Positions 45,828 through 53,740 of a stretch of 64,000 nucleotides of DNA are shown here, piece by piece (position 1 is the first letter of the stretch; every line of letters starts with the position of its first letter). The position numbers were made by a program, and so were the translations under genes. Below the pieces are notes generated by a model that was given only the letters and a program-made list of their open reading frames with translations, was not told the origin of the DNA and ran no database searches. Origin of the DNA: Ghiorsea bivora (GTDB taxonomy: Bacteria > Pseudomonadota > Zetaproteobacteria > Mariprofundales > Mariprofundaceae); contig NZ_JQLW01000006.1 in the NCBI RefSeq assembly GCF_000744415.1, positions 186,001 to 250,000 of the forward strand, given 5' to 3'.

Positions 45828-45933
45828 ACATCCTGTCATACCAACCAGTAGGAAAACATGCTTTAAGCAAGTACTGATTTATTCACTGTTTCCGTGCAAT
45901 GACATTACCTTGCAAGCCATCTAAGCTTTGCCC

Positions 45934-46308
45934 ATGAGTGTACGTATTGATAAATGGCTGTGGGCAGCTCGCTTTTATAAAATGCGTAGCCTTGCCACCG
46001 ATGCATGCAAAGGCGGGCATATCATGGTCAATGGTATGCGTTGTAAACCTGCCAAACTGGTTCAGCTTGGTGATGAAATCCAAATTCAAAAAGAACAAGA
46101 GTCTTTTACTGTCATCATCACGGGCTTGGCAGAAAAACGCAGCTCAGCCAAAATTGCACAGGGACTCTATGCGGAAACACCAGAAAGCATCAAATACCGA
46201 CACGATTTAAACGAACAGCGCAAATTTCAAACTTACCTTGCACCCTCCCCAGAAAAAAGACCAGACAAACGCGACAGGCGAAAGATTCAACAGTTCAAAG
46301 GGCGCTAA
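45934..46308 (+). CDS. hslR: Hsp15-type S4 RNA-binding protein
   Basis: This 124-residue protein has an S4 domain at the N-terminus (VRIDKWLWAARFYKMRSLAT, GGHIMVNGMRCKPAK) and a basic C-terminal tail (RPDKRDRRKIQQFKG). Hsp15 binds 50S subunits that carry a stuck peptidyl-tRNA and helps recycle them. The ATG at 45934 is preferred over an in-frame TTG at 45928. A hairpin with a T-run at 46377 may end the transcript. Confidence 0.88.
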   Translation: MSVRIDKWLWAARFYKMRSLATDACKGGHIMVNGMRCKPAKLVQLGDEIQIQKEQESFTVIITGLAEKRSSAKIAQGLYAETPESIKYRHDLNEQRKFQTYLAPSPEKRPDKRDRRKIQQFKGR

Positions 46309-46376
46309 TGTCCAGCATTAAAATATCTTAATAAAATTTCTTGTTTGTGACAAAATACCTGCTAAGAATTGCACTC

Positions 46377-46402
46377 GAAAAAGTAGGAACACCCTACTTT
46401 TT
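46377..46402. terminator. Hairpin between hslR and the carbonic anhydrase gene
   Basis: AAAAAGTAGG (46378-46387) and CCTACTTTTT (46393-46402) form a 10-bp stem with a 5-nt loop. It can end hslR transcription. A TTGTTT...TAAGAA promoter-like pair lies at 46341-46368, so the hairpin could instead be at the 5' end of the carbonic anhydrase mRNA. Confidence 0.55.
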
Positions 46403-46436
46403 AATTGAACGCAAATATTTCTCGGAGGGGAACTCA

Positions 46437-47318
46437 ATGAAACACATTTCAACTGCACTTGCATTAAGTGCAATGCTTGCAACACCAGCTTTCGCAAGCG
46501 ACCACGGTAGCCATGAAGGAGGCATGCATGGTCATAAAGCAGTAGCTAATAGCGTGATTGCAGCGCAACGTGCAGCACTGGCTAAAAACACCCAAGGTAA
46601 AGGTTTTGGTCCCCAGTCACCACGTGATATCGATCATGCAGCGGGTAACAATAAACGTATCTTTAGCACAGCACCTGCCTACACCCACATGAACCTATGC
46701 AACATCCATTTCCATAAAAATGCAGAACATAAAGGTGGTGAATTCACAATTTATGCAGGTAACGGCAATGGTGAAGGTTATCAAAGTGGTTACCGCGCAG
46801 ATATTTCGCACTACAGCCACGCAGAGCTAAAACCAACCAAACATGACATTTGTCCAAGCTCACACAGTCACTTGGTACCTGGTGACACCATTGAAGTTCA
46901 TTATGTATACACCACTGCACAAGTAAAACCTGGTCCAACTTTGGGCGCTTGCTTGAGCGATGCAATCAAAAACCCCCAGCTTCGTGTTGAGACACAAGTT
47001 TACACTGTGGTGAATGATAAACATGCTGCAAATTTCATGGACTTAACCAAATACGGTAAAGTTGGTGCATACTACCAAGCAACCAACATCCCTAACAACA
47101 CGGGTACGCCTGTAGCTTACGAAGGCTCAACAACTGGCCCTGGTTACAATGAAAAAGGTTCACCTTTTCAAGTATCTTGGAATGTTCGCCCGAAAGTGAT
47201 GAAAGTAAATATCGAATCTGTTGGTGAATGGTGCAAAGGTAATGACTTTAAAGAAGACCATGCACATGGTGTTCGTAACCTTGTGAAAAACCCTGATTTA
47301 TTATCTGAAATTAAATAA
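46437..47318 (+). CDS. Delta-class carbonic anhydrase, periplasmic
   Basis: This 293-residue protein has a signal peptide (MKHISTALALSAMLATPAFA). The mature part matches bacterial delta-class carbonic anhydrases, zinc enzymes that interconvert CO2 and bicarbonate. Zinc-ligand type histidines occur in CNIHFHKNAEHKG, with GEFTIYAGNGNGEGY, HDICPSSHSHLVPGD, IEVHYVYT and FQVSWNVRPKVMKVNIES downstream. Four or more Cys in the mature part could form disulphides. An N-terminal His-rich stretch (SDHGSHEGGMHGH) may bind metal. GGAGGGG 6 nt before the ATG is strong, suggesting high expression. A terminator follows directly, so it is monocistronic. Confidence 0.85.
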   Translation: MKHISTALALSAMLATPAFASDHGSHEGGMHGHKAVANSVIAAQRAALAKNTQGKGFGPQSPRDIDHAAGNNKRIFSTAPAYTHMNLCNIHFHKNAEHKGGEFTIYAGNGNGEGYQSGYRADISHYSHAELKPTKHDICPSSHSHLVPGDTIEVHYVYTTAQVKPGPTLGACLSDAIKNPQLRVETQVYTVVNDKHAANFMDLTKYGKVGAYYQATNIPNNTGTPVAYEGSTTGPGYNEKGSPFQVSWNVRPKVMKVNIESVGEWCKGNDFKEDHAHGVRNLVKNPDLLSEIK

Positions 47319-47335
47319 TTCACACAAAATATATC

Positions 47336-47367
47336 AAAGCTGTCTTCTCATGGAGGCAGCTTTTTTA
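47336..47367 (+). terminator. Intrinsic terminator of the carbonic anhydrase gene
   Basis: AAAGCTGTCTTC / GGAGGCAGCTTT (12 bp including two G-T pairs) closes a TCAT loop and is followed by a T-run. Confidence 0.9.
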
Positions 47368-47469
47368 TACCTGAAACATATTAGAAACGTCAAAAAACAA
47401 ACATATCTTGCCAAATAAATTATCACTGTCATTATTTTGACCATCTGAACACCATCTCTGGAGGGGAAA

Positions 47470-48861
47470 ATGAAGCAGTCGGCATATATGTTATTGGTTG
47501 ATGATGAAGAAGAGCTTCGCGCCACCCTTCAAGAAACCTTAGAACTTGCCAACTACCATGTCATGACCGCCAGCAATGCAACCCGCGCCAAAGATGCTGT
47601 GGACAATGGTAAATTTGATGTTGCCATCCTTGATATTCGTTTACCTGACGGCAGTGGTTTAGACTTGCTCAAATCATTCAAAGAAAGCGACCCTGATATG
47701 GGTATTATTCTGATTACAGGTTACTCCGAGGTTGATTCAGCTGTGCAAGCCATTGAATTGGGCGCTGATGACTTTCTCAAAAAACCCTTTGAGCCTGATG
47801 AACTACTGATTCGTATTCAAGAGTTACTTAAAAAACGTGTTCTTAAGCAAGAAAACAAAAAACTCAAACAAGAAATTCGCTCTAGCAAAAGCCAACATGG
47901 GCTGGTTGGACAATGTGATGCTATCCAACGTATCCGAGATACCGCATTATTACTTGGGGATTCTGATAGCACGGTCTTAATCACTGGCGAATCGGGCACG
48001 GGCAAAGAAGTGCTTGCCAATATGTTGCACCAATCAGGCAGTCGCGCGGATAAACCCTTTGTATCCATCAACTGTGGTGCTATCCCTGAAGAACTTTTGG
48101 AGTCTGAGCTTTTCGGACATGTCAAAGGCGCATTCACAGGTGCAGTGCGTGCTCGCGCAGGACGTTTCGAAGTTGCCAATGGTGGCACCATTTTTCTTGA
48201 TGAAATTGGTGATATGAGCCCTAAATTACAAGTGAAGTTACTGCGTGTACTCCAAGAGCGCACTTTTGAACCTGTAGGTAGCCACCAACCTATCCATATT
48301 GATGTACGTGTTGTTGCAGCCACCCATAGAGACTTAGAAGAAGAAATTGAACAAGGTCGATTCCGTCAAGATTTGTATTACCGTTTGAATGTTATTCCCT
48401 TAACATTACCTGCTTTACGTGAGCGTGAAGATGATGTCATTATTTTGACCGAAAAGTTTCTGGAAAACTTTAACAAGCTCAAAAATAGTAATATCACAGG
48501 TATTTCAGATGCCGCAAAAACTATTCTTCTTCGCTACAACTGGCCAGGTAATGTCCGTGAATTACAAAACTTAGTTGAACGTGTCACCACCCTAAAACGC
48601 AGTGGTAAAATAGATATTGAAGACCTTCCTTCACGCATGCTTGATGCCGCTGAACGTACCGTCCAAGGCTTTAGTATTGATGTAAAACAACATGATACCA
48701 TTGATTTCAAAGGTATTGTTGATGAGTTTGAAAGCCACCTGATTACCAGTGCTTTAGACCGCTTTGGTTGGAACAAAAACCAAGCTGCAAAATTTTTATC
48801 TATGAATCGCACCACTTTGGTGGAAAAAATCAAAAAGAAAGGTCTAGTGCCCTCAAGCTAA
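47470..48861 (+). CDS. NtrC-family sigma-54 response regulator
   Basis: This 463-residue regulator has a receiver domain (acidic pair in LLVDDEEEL, phosphoacceptor Asp about 55 in VAILDIRLPDG, LKKPF), a sigma-54 AAA+ domain and a Fis-type helix-turn-helix (NKNQAAKFLSMNRTTLVEKI). The AAA+ domain has Walker A ITGESGTGKEVLANML, the sigma-54 contact loop GAFTGA, and GTIFLDEIGDMSPKLQ. GGAGGGG precedes the ATG. No kinase is adjacent; the kinase at 41979 is a candidate partner. A sigma-54-like element immediately downstream (48891) suggests local targets. Confidence 0.92.
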   Translation: MKQSAYMLLVDDEEELRATLQETLELANYHVMTASNATRAKDAVDNGKFDVAILDIRLPDGSGLDLLKSFKESDPDMGIILITGYSEVDSAVQAIELGADDFLKKPFEPDELLIRIQELLKKRVLKQENKKLKQEIRSSKSQHGLVGQCDAIQRIRDTALLLGDSDSTVLITGESGTGKEVLANMLHQSGSRADKPFVSINCGAIPEELLESELFGHVKGAFTGAVRARAGRFEVANGGTIFLDEIGDMSPKLQVKLLRVLQERTFEPVGSHQPIHIDVRVVAATHRDLEEEIEQGRFRQDLYYRLNVIPLTLPALREREDDVIILTEKFLENFNKLKNSNITGISDAAKTILLRYNWPGNVRELQNLVERVTTLKRSGKIDIEDLPSRMLDAAERTVQGFSIDVKQHDTIDFKGIVDEFESHLITSALDRFGWNKNQAAKFLSMNRTTLVEKIKKKGLVPSS

Positions 48862-48890
48862 GCAATACCATTTCACCCCCACTTTAAATT

Positions 48891-48907
48891 CGGCATAGCT
48901 CTTGCAT
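48891..48907 (+). promoter_or_regulatory. Sigma-54-type promoter of the TPR operon
   Basis: TCGGCATAGCTCTTGCA has GG (48892-48893), ten bases and GC (48904-48905). The TPR-gene ATG starts 13 nt after the C. Transcription would then begin at or next to the start codon. Confidence 0.5.
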
Positions 48908-48917
48908 TAAGCTGAAT

Positions 48918-50903
48918 ATGCCGAATATTTATCGTATCCTATTCTCATCCTTATGCATGGTGGTATTGCTACATATACCCACTTTGCATGCTGAAAATAT
49001 TAAAATCACCAGAGCTGCATCCTTTTTACAACAAGGTGCCCCCAATAAAACCATCTCTTTTGCCCAGCAACTTCTCGCCACCCCTCAGCTAAGTGAAAGC
49101 GAGCGCAAACAACTCTTAGAACTTATTGCCCAAGCCGAAGTGATGATTGCATCAGCTCGCCACTATGAAGACGTTCATCGTGCTGTAGCTGCTATTGAAA
49201 CCCTCATCAAAGAGTTTCCTGAGCAGGTAGATGAACCAACCCTACTAACACAAATCATTGATTTATACTGGAAACAAGATGCCCTAGAAGAAGCCCAAGC
49301 CAGTATTCTTGACTTACAAAGCAGGTTCCCTGCTTCACAACAAGCCCAAGATAGTATGCTGACCTTAGGTAAGATTTATTTTATTCATCATCGTCTAGCT
49401 GATGCTCGTCGAATGTTTTTACGTTTTGCACTTCATGTAAAGCGTGATTCAGCACAAGGTCGTGAAGTTCAGCTGTGGACAGCACTTGTCGACTACGAAG
49501 AAGGGCGATATGACCAAGCTTTGCCTGTATTCGAGAAGATTTACCGTTTAAAACCTGAGCTGATTACTGCACACGACAATATTTATGCCCGTTATATCAA
49601 TTTATTAAACATCCAAGGTAAAAAACGCCAAGCATTGATTCAAACCCGAGATTTTCTCAAAACATTCAAAACCAGTTCACACTCTCCCTCCATCCGCTTA
49701 TTACAAGCCGACCTATTACTTGGTTTACCCAACCCTCCTATTGAAGATGTGGCTCGGGTTTATGAGTTACTGGCAGATAAAGAAGCCAATACAGTAATAG
49801 GTAGAAAAGCTTTTATGCGTAAACTTATGATTCAAATGCGTGACAAACATACCTATTACGACATCAAACCCGCCATTATTGCTTTAAAGCGGATTGCCAA
49901 CCAAAATCAAATGTCCATTGTTGAAGATGAAGCTTTTTTGCATGAAGCAGAATTATGGGAGAAAGTTGCCCAACACGACCCTAAAAATAGCCCCAAAGCT
50001 GCAGGTGATGCTGCTTTGCAACAGTTCACACGTGCATCTAAATCCATTGATCAACCCATTGCACAACAAGCCAAGGCTCTAGGGCATCAAAGCTTTAAGC
50101 GGCAAATGAATACGTTTATTCAACAGCAAGCATGGCTAAAAGCCATCACTTTATGGCAACGATTTCCCAACTTTAGACCTCCTGCACAAGATTCCACACA
50201 GTTACGTTTTGCTGTTGCCCACGGCTTGCGTTTATTGATGGAATATGAACAAGCTGAACAAATGCTCGCATCACTGCAGCAACAAGCCCAAGGCAGTGTA
50301 TGGGGTGAAAAAGTGATGTTAGAACGCGCCAAACTTTGGTTGGACCGTCAAGACCCCCAAGGTATTCAAAAAGTGTTGCAATGGTTGGATAAACATGAGT
50401 ACACATTATACCGACCTGAAATGTTGGTCATCGTTGCCCATATGCAAATTCAAAACAAGGATGCCACTTCTGCATCCCACACCTTAGATAGCGTTGCTCC
50501 CGAAGACTTGACAAAAGAAACCCGTGCTGAATATTGGAAGGTTCAAGCTTTAACTTCCGAAAAATTATCGCGTTGGCATGTTGCCGCACACGCATGGCGC
50601 ATGTATGCCAAATACCAGCCTGATGACATCGACCAAGCCATGCTTAACCAAGCCAATGCCTTGTTTAAAGGCAAAGATTATCTACGCGCAGAACAATTAT
50701 ATCAGCAAACACCCCAAACCTTACAAAATCCTGAATGGCAATACCGTTACAGTGTTTGTCAACTCAAAAGCGGCAAGTGGAATCAGGCCATAGAGCGCCT
50801 CAAAACACTCAAAGCCAATCCCGATGCTGGTATTTACGCATCCATGGCATCGCTCACACTTGCTGAGCGCGAAGCCGAACGTTTAATCAAGGAGAACCCA
50901 TGA
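48918..50903 (+). CDS. Exported TPR-repeat protein
   Basis: This 661-residue protein has a signal peptide (IYRILFSSLCMVVLLHIPTLHA) and many helical TPR-like repeats, for example EGRYDQALPVFEKIYRLKPEL, KGKDYLRAEQLYQQTPQTL and WNQAIERLKTLKANPDAG. It probably lies in the periplasm as a protein-interaction scaffold. No enzyme domain is seen. The ATG at 48918 keeps the positively charged signal-peptide N-region; there is no ribosome-binding sequence. Its TGA stop overlaps the ATG of the next gene (ATGA), so it is coupled to a FlbD/FleQ-like regulator. Confidence 0.8.
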   Translation: MPNIYRILFSSLCMVVLLHIPTLHAENIKITRAASFLQQGAPNKTISFAQQLLATPQLSESERKQLLELIAQAEVMIASARHYEDVHRAVAAIETLIKEFPEQVDEPTLLTQIIDLYWKQDALEEAQASILDLQSRFPASQQAQDSMLTLGKIYFIHHRLADARRMFLRFALHVKRDSAQGREVQLWTALVDYEEGRYDQALPVFEKIYRLKPELITAHDNIYARYINLLNIQGKKRQALIQTRDFLKTFKTSSHSPSIRLLQADLLLGLPNPPIEDVARVYELLADKEANTVIGRKAFMRKLMIQMRDKHTYYDIKPAIIALKRIANQNQMSIVEDEAFLHEAELWEKVAQHDPKNSPKAAGDAALQQFTRASKSIDQPIAQQAKALGHQSFKRQMNTFIQQQAWLKAITLWQRFPNFRPPAQDSTQLRFAVAHGLRLLMEYEQAEQMLASLQQQAQGSVWGEKVMLERAKLWLDRQDPQGIQKVLQWLDKHEYTLYRPEMLVIVAHMQIQNKDATSASHTLDSVAPEDLTKETRAEYWKVQALTSEKLSRWHVAAHAWRMYAKYQPDDIDQAMLNQANALFKGKDYLRAEQLYQQTPQTLQNPEWQYRYSVCQLKSGKWNQAIERLKTLKANPDAGIYASMASLTLAEREAERLIKENP

Positions 50904-52252
50904 ACGAGCAACATCATATCGCCATTGTTGGTTTCCCTATGCAATACATCTCTGATGTACAAATCCAACTGGGCACATTGCTGCCCGATACACCTGTAGA
51001 TGTACTAATGAAGTTTGAATCTGAAATGCTGGATCAATTCAGTCTTATCTTTCTTTGGGATGATGTGACCATACTTAGTGTAGTACACCGCATCTTTAAG
51101 CAACGCCCCCAAGCCAATATTGTCATTCTTGCTGAACATGGGCATGCCGAACGCGCCCAAGAACTGATGGACATGGGTATTATGGACTACCGTACTTTGC
51201 CGTGCCCTGATGAAGTCTTAGAAATTTATGTGCGCAAATCAGGGCATCAAACAGCCCTGCATTCGGTTGCCAAACAACAGCAACAGGGTTCAGATATTTT
51301 TGTCACTGAAGACATTGAAACCCGCCGTTTACTCGACCAAGTTGCACTGGTTGCCCCTAGCAACGCATCCGTGTTTGTGGTCGGTGAATCGGGCACGGGC
51401 AAAGAACGCATGGCACGGTATATTTATCAGTGTTCAGGGCGCAAAGACAATGCTTTTGTTGCCATCAATTGCGCCGCAATCCCTGAAAACATGCTTGAAT
51501 CTGAATTGTTTGGTTATGAAAAAGGCGCGTTTACAGGAGCGGATAAAACCAAACCAGGCAAGTTTGAAATCGCCCACCAAGGCACACTTTTACTCGATGA
51601 AATCACCGAAATGCCCCTGCACTTGCAAGCCAAACTACTGCGTGTATTGCAAGAAGGTGAAGTAGATAGGTTGGGCGGTAATAAACCCATCAAGGTGGAC
51701 GTACGCATCATTGCCACTAGCAACCGCAACTTAGAGCAAACTGTTGCTGAAGGAAAATTTCGCCAAGATTTATACTTTCGTTTAAATGTGGTGACCGTGG
51801 TATTGCCACCACTACGCTCACGTTTAACCGACATCAAACCACTTGCCGAACACTTTTTACAGCATTTTTCTACCATGTATAATAAAACAGCCCCCATACT
51901 AAGCCCTCAAGCGCTACAAACACTGATGCAACATGGTTGGGAAGGTAATGTTCGTGAGTTAGAAAACTGTATGCACCGCTCATTTTTGATGTGTACTCAG
52001 GGTGAAATCAAACCCGAACACTTGGGTATTGGTGGTTTGAGCACATCGGCTTCATCCAGAAACGAACAAAAAAGCGATGTACAAGCTGGCATGAGTATTC
52101 GCAATATGGAGCGCGCATTGATTGAGCAAACATTAGAACATGTACAAGGCAACCGCACCGAAGCTGCCAAACTGCTCGGCATCAGCATTCGAACTTTACG
52201 CAACAAACTCAAAGAATACCAAGGCGAAGCTGCGGCTTCTGTCGCTGTCTGA
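50900..52252 (+). CDS. FlbD/FleQ-like sigma-54 activator with degenerate receiver
   Basis: This 450-residue protein has an N-terminal receiver-like domain without a clear phosphoacceptor (SLIFLWDDVTI where Asp would be expected), so phosphorylation is unlikely. The sigma-54 AAA+ domain is complete: VVGESGTGKERMARYI, GAFTGADKTKPGKFE, TLLLDEITEMPLHLQ, and VRIIATSNRNLEQTV. The Fis-type helix-turn-helix is GNRTEAAKLLGISIRTLRNK. The AAA+ sequence is closest to flagellar regulators of the FlbD/FlrC/FleQ group, but no flagellar structural genes are in the window. Confidence 0.87.
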   Translation: MNEQHHIAIVGFPMQYISDVQIQLGTLLPDTPVDVLMKFESEMLDQFSLIFLWDDVTILSVVHRIFKQRPQANIVILAEHGHAERAQELMDMGIMDYRTLPCPDEVLEIYVRKSGHQTALHSVAKQQQQGSDIFVTEDIETRRLLDQVALVAPSNASVFVVGESGTGKERMARYIYQCSGRKDNAFVAINCAAIPENMLESELFGYEKGAFTGADKTKPGKFEIAHQGTLLLDEITEMPLHLQAKLLRVLQEGEVDRLGGNKPIKVDVRIIATSNRNLEQTVAEGKFRQDLYFRLNVVTVVLPPLRSRLTDIKPLAEHFLQHFSTMYNKTAPILSPQALQTLMQHGWEGNVRELENCMHRSFLMCTQGEIKPEHLGIGGLSTSASSRNEQKSDVQAGMSIRNMERALIEQTLEHVQGNRTEAAKLLGISIRTLRNKLKEYQGEAAASVAV

Positions 52253-52265
52253 GGTTTTATTTAAT

Positions 52266-52652
52266 ATGAAAATTCAATCCACCAACAACAAACAACATGT
52301 AAAAAAAGCACAAAAAAAACAAACACCATCCACATCTTTTGGTGCCATGCTCAATGCTACATCCATGGACAATACACAAATCGATACCGAGCAATCCATT
52401 CAGCCCAAGGCAGACAAACACCCCGATTCAAACCCGCAACAAACACTAGAAACGCATATGCAAGCACTGGAAGATGCACTTCAGACTTTAGAAAAAGAGC
52501 CACAAAACTCAAAACATATGCAACAAACAATCGTTGATTTGCGCCAGGCGCTACAACAAAGCCAGCTCACACCACAAGCACTGGAAGATGCTGATACTTT
52601 GCTTGCCGTTGAAGCCAAACGTTTAGCCAGCTTAAACAAAAAAACACCTTAA
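52266..52652 (+). CDS. Small helical protein downstream of the FlbD-like regulator
   Basis: This 128-residue protein has a polar, disordered N-terminal half (rich in Lys, Gln, Thr) and an amphipathic helical C-terminal half (MQALEDALQTLEKE, IVDLRQALQQSQLTPQALED). It starts 14 bp after the regulator stop with a GAGG about 10 nt upstream. I recognise no family. In Caulobacter the regulator FlbD is paired with the small helical protein FliX, and the gene order and general shape here recall that pair, but I see no decisive sequence match. Confidence 0.65.
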   Translation: MKIQSTNNKQHVKKAQKKQTPSTSFGAMLNATSMDNTQIDTEQSIQPKADKHPDSNPQQTLETHMQALEDALQTLEKEPQNSKHMQQTIVDLRQALQQSQLTPQALEDADTLLAVEAKRLASLNKKTP

Positions 52653-52726
52653 ATAACTTCAAAAACCCTATTTATTTTGTATGATTCATATTTCTTAACA
52701 TAAACAACAAAATCAAGGATAAAAAC

Positions 52727-53740
52727 GTGCCACAACAACGACTAGCAACCCGCAAATGCCCTTTAATATATAGTCTGTTATTGATGGTGACTTTTGTCAT
52801 ATTCAATGGTTGCTCACAACAAGAACAAACAACAGGAAACAGCAAGGAAACCATCAACATTGGGCGTTTGATTTGTGGTGGACATTTATCGCTCGCTGTG
52901 GTCGAAAACAAATACCAACAAGACTTTACAGACTTTACTTTAAAAACTGTACAAAATCATAATTGGGATGATGTGGTTCATGATATGAAAAGTGGTAAAC
53001 TGGCGGGTACATTTATCTTATCACCCCTTGCCATGCAGCTGATTCGCCAAGGTTTGGATGCCAAAATTGTGATGATGGCAGATAGAAATGGCAATGGTTT
53101 CATCTTAGCCAAACAATACAAAAGCATTGAAGCACTCAAAGGGAAAAAAGCAATTATAGCCGTACCCCATTTGTATTCGCAGCATCATGTACTGCTATAT
53201 TTATCGCTCCAACAACACGCTGTTCCATACACTGATGTGACTGTTGTTCCCATGCCCCCACGCGATATGATTACATCTTTATCACGTGGTGAGATTGATG
53301 GTTTTGTGGTCGGTGAACCCGAAGGCAATCGCTCTGTTTCTTTGGGTAAAGGTTGGATGGCAGCGATTTCCCCACAAATTTGGGAAAATCACATGGACCA
53401 TGTGTTTCTAGCAAGCAATACTTTTATCAAAGAGCACCCACAACAACTTCAAGAACTGATGAACAGCTTAAAAAAAGCTGGTAATTTTATTGAAACACAT
53501 CCCCATGAAGCTGCCATCATGGGCGAAGGTTATACAGGCGCAAGTGCTCAAGTATTTGAACAAGTGCTCACCACACCTGCCAATTGGATTGATTATTCAG
53601 ACATGATTCCCAGTGATGCACACATACAAGCCATGGCAGAAGAGATGGTAGCGATGGGTTTATGGAAAGATATTCCAAATAACCTTAACTCTTATACCGA
53701 TACCAGCTTTATTCAAAAAGCAACCGCACTCCACCCATAA
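52727..53740 (+). CDS. Substrate-binding lipoprotein (NMT1/SsuA/NrtA-like)
   Basis: This 337-residue protein has a lipoprotein signal peptide (lipobox FNGC) and a type II periplasmic binding fold. Family-like segments are INIGRLICGGHLSLAVVENK, MKSGKLAGTFILSPLAMQLI, LKGKKAIIAVPH, SLSRGEIDGFVVGEPEG and LASNTFIKEHPQQLQELM. Relatives bind nitrate, bicarbonate, sulphonates or thiamine precursors. No ABC permease or ATPase is nearby; instead a hybrid histidine kinase overlaps its stop (TAATG). GTG at 52727 is the start, with AAGGAT 8 nt upstream. Confidence 0.85.
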   Translation: MPQQRLATRKCPLIYSLLLMVTFVIFNGCSQQEQTTGNSKETINIGRLICGGHLSLAVVENKYQQDFTDFTLKTVQNHNWDDVVHDMKSGKLAGTFILSPLAMQLIRQGLDAKIVMMADRNGNGFILAKQYKSIEALKGKKAIIAVPHLYSQHHVLLYLSLQQHAVPYTDVTVVPMPPRDMITSLSRGEIDGFVVGEPEGNRSVSLGKGWMAAISPQIWENHMDHVFLASNTFIKEHPQQLQELMNSLKKAGNFIETHPHEAAIMGEGYTGASAQVFEQVLTTPANWIDYSDMIPSDAHIQAMAEEMVAMGLWKDIPNNLNSYTDTSFIQKATALHP

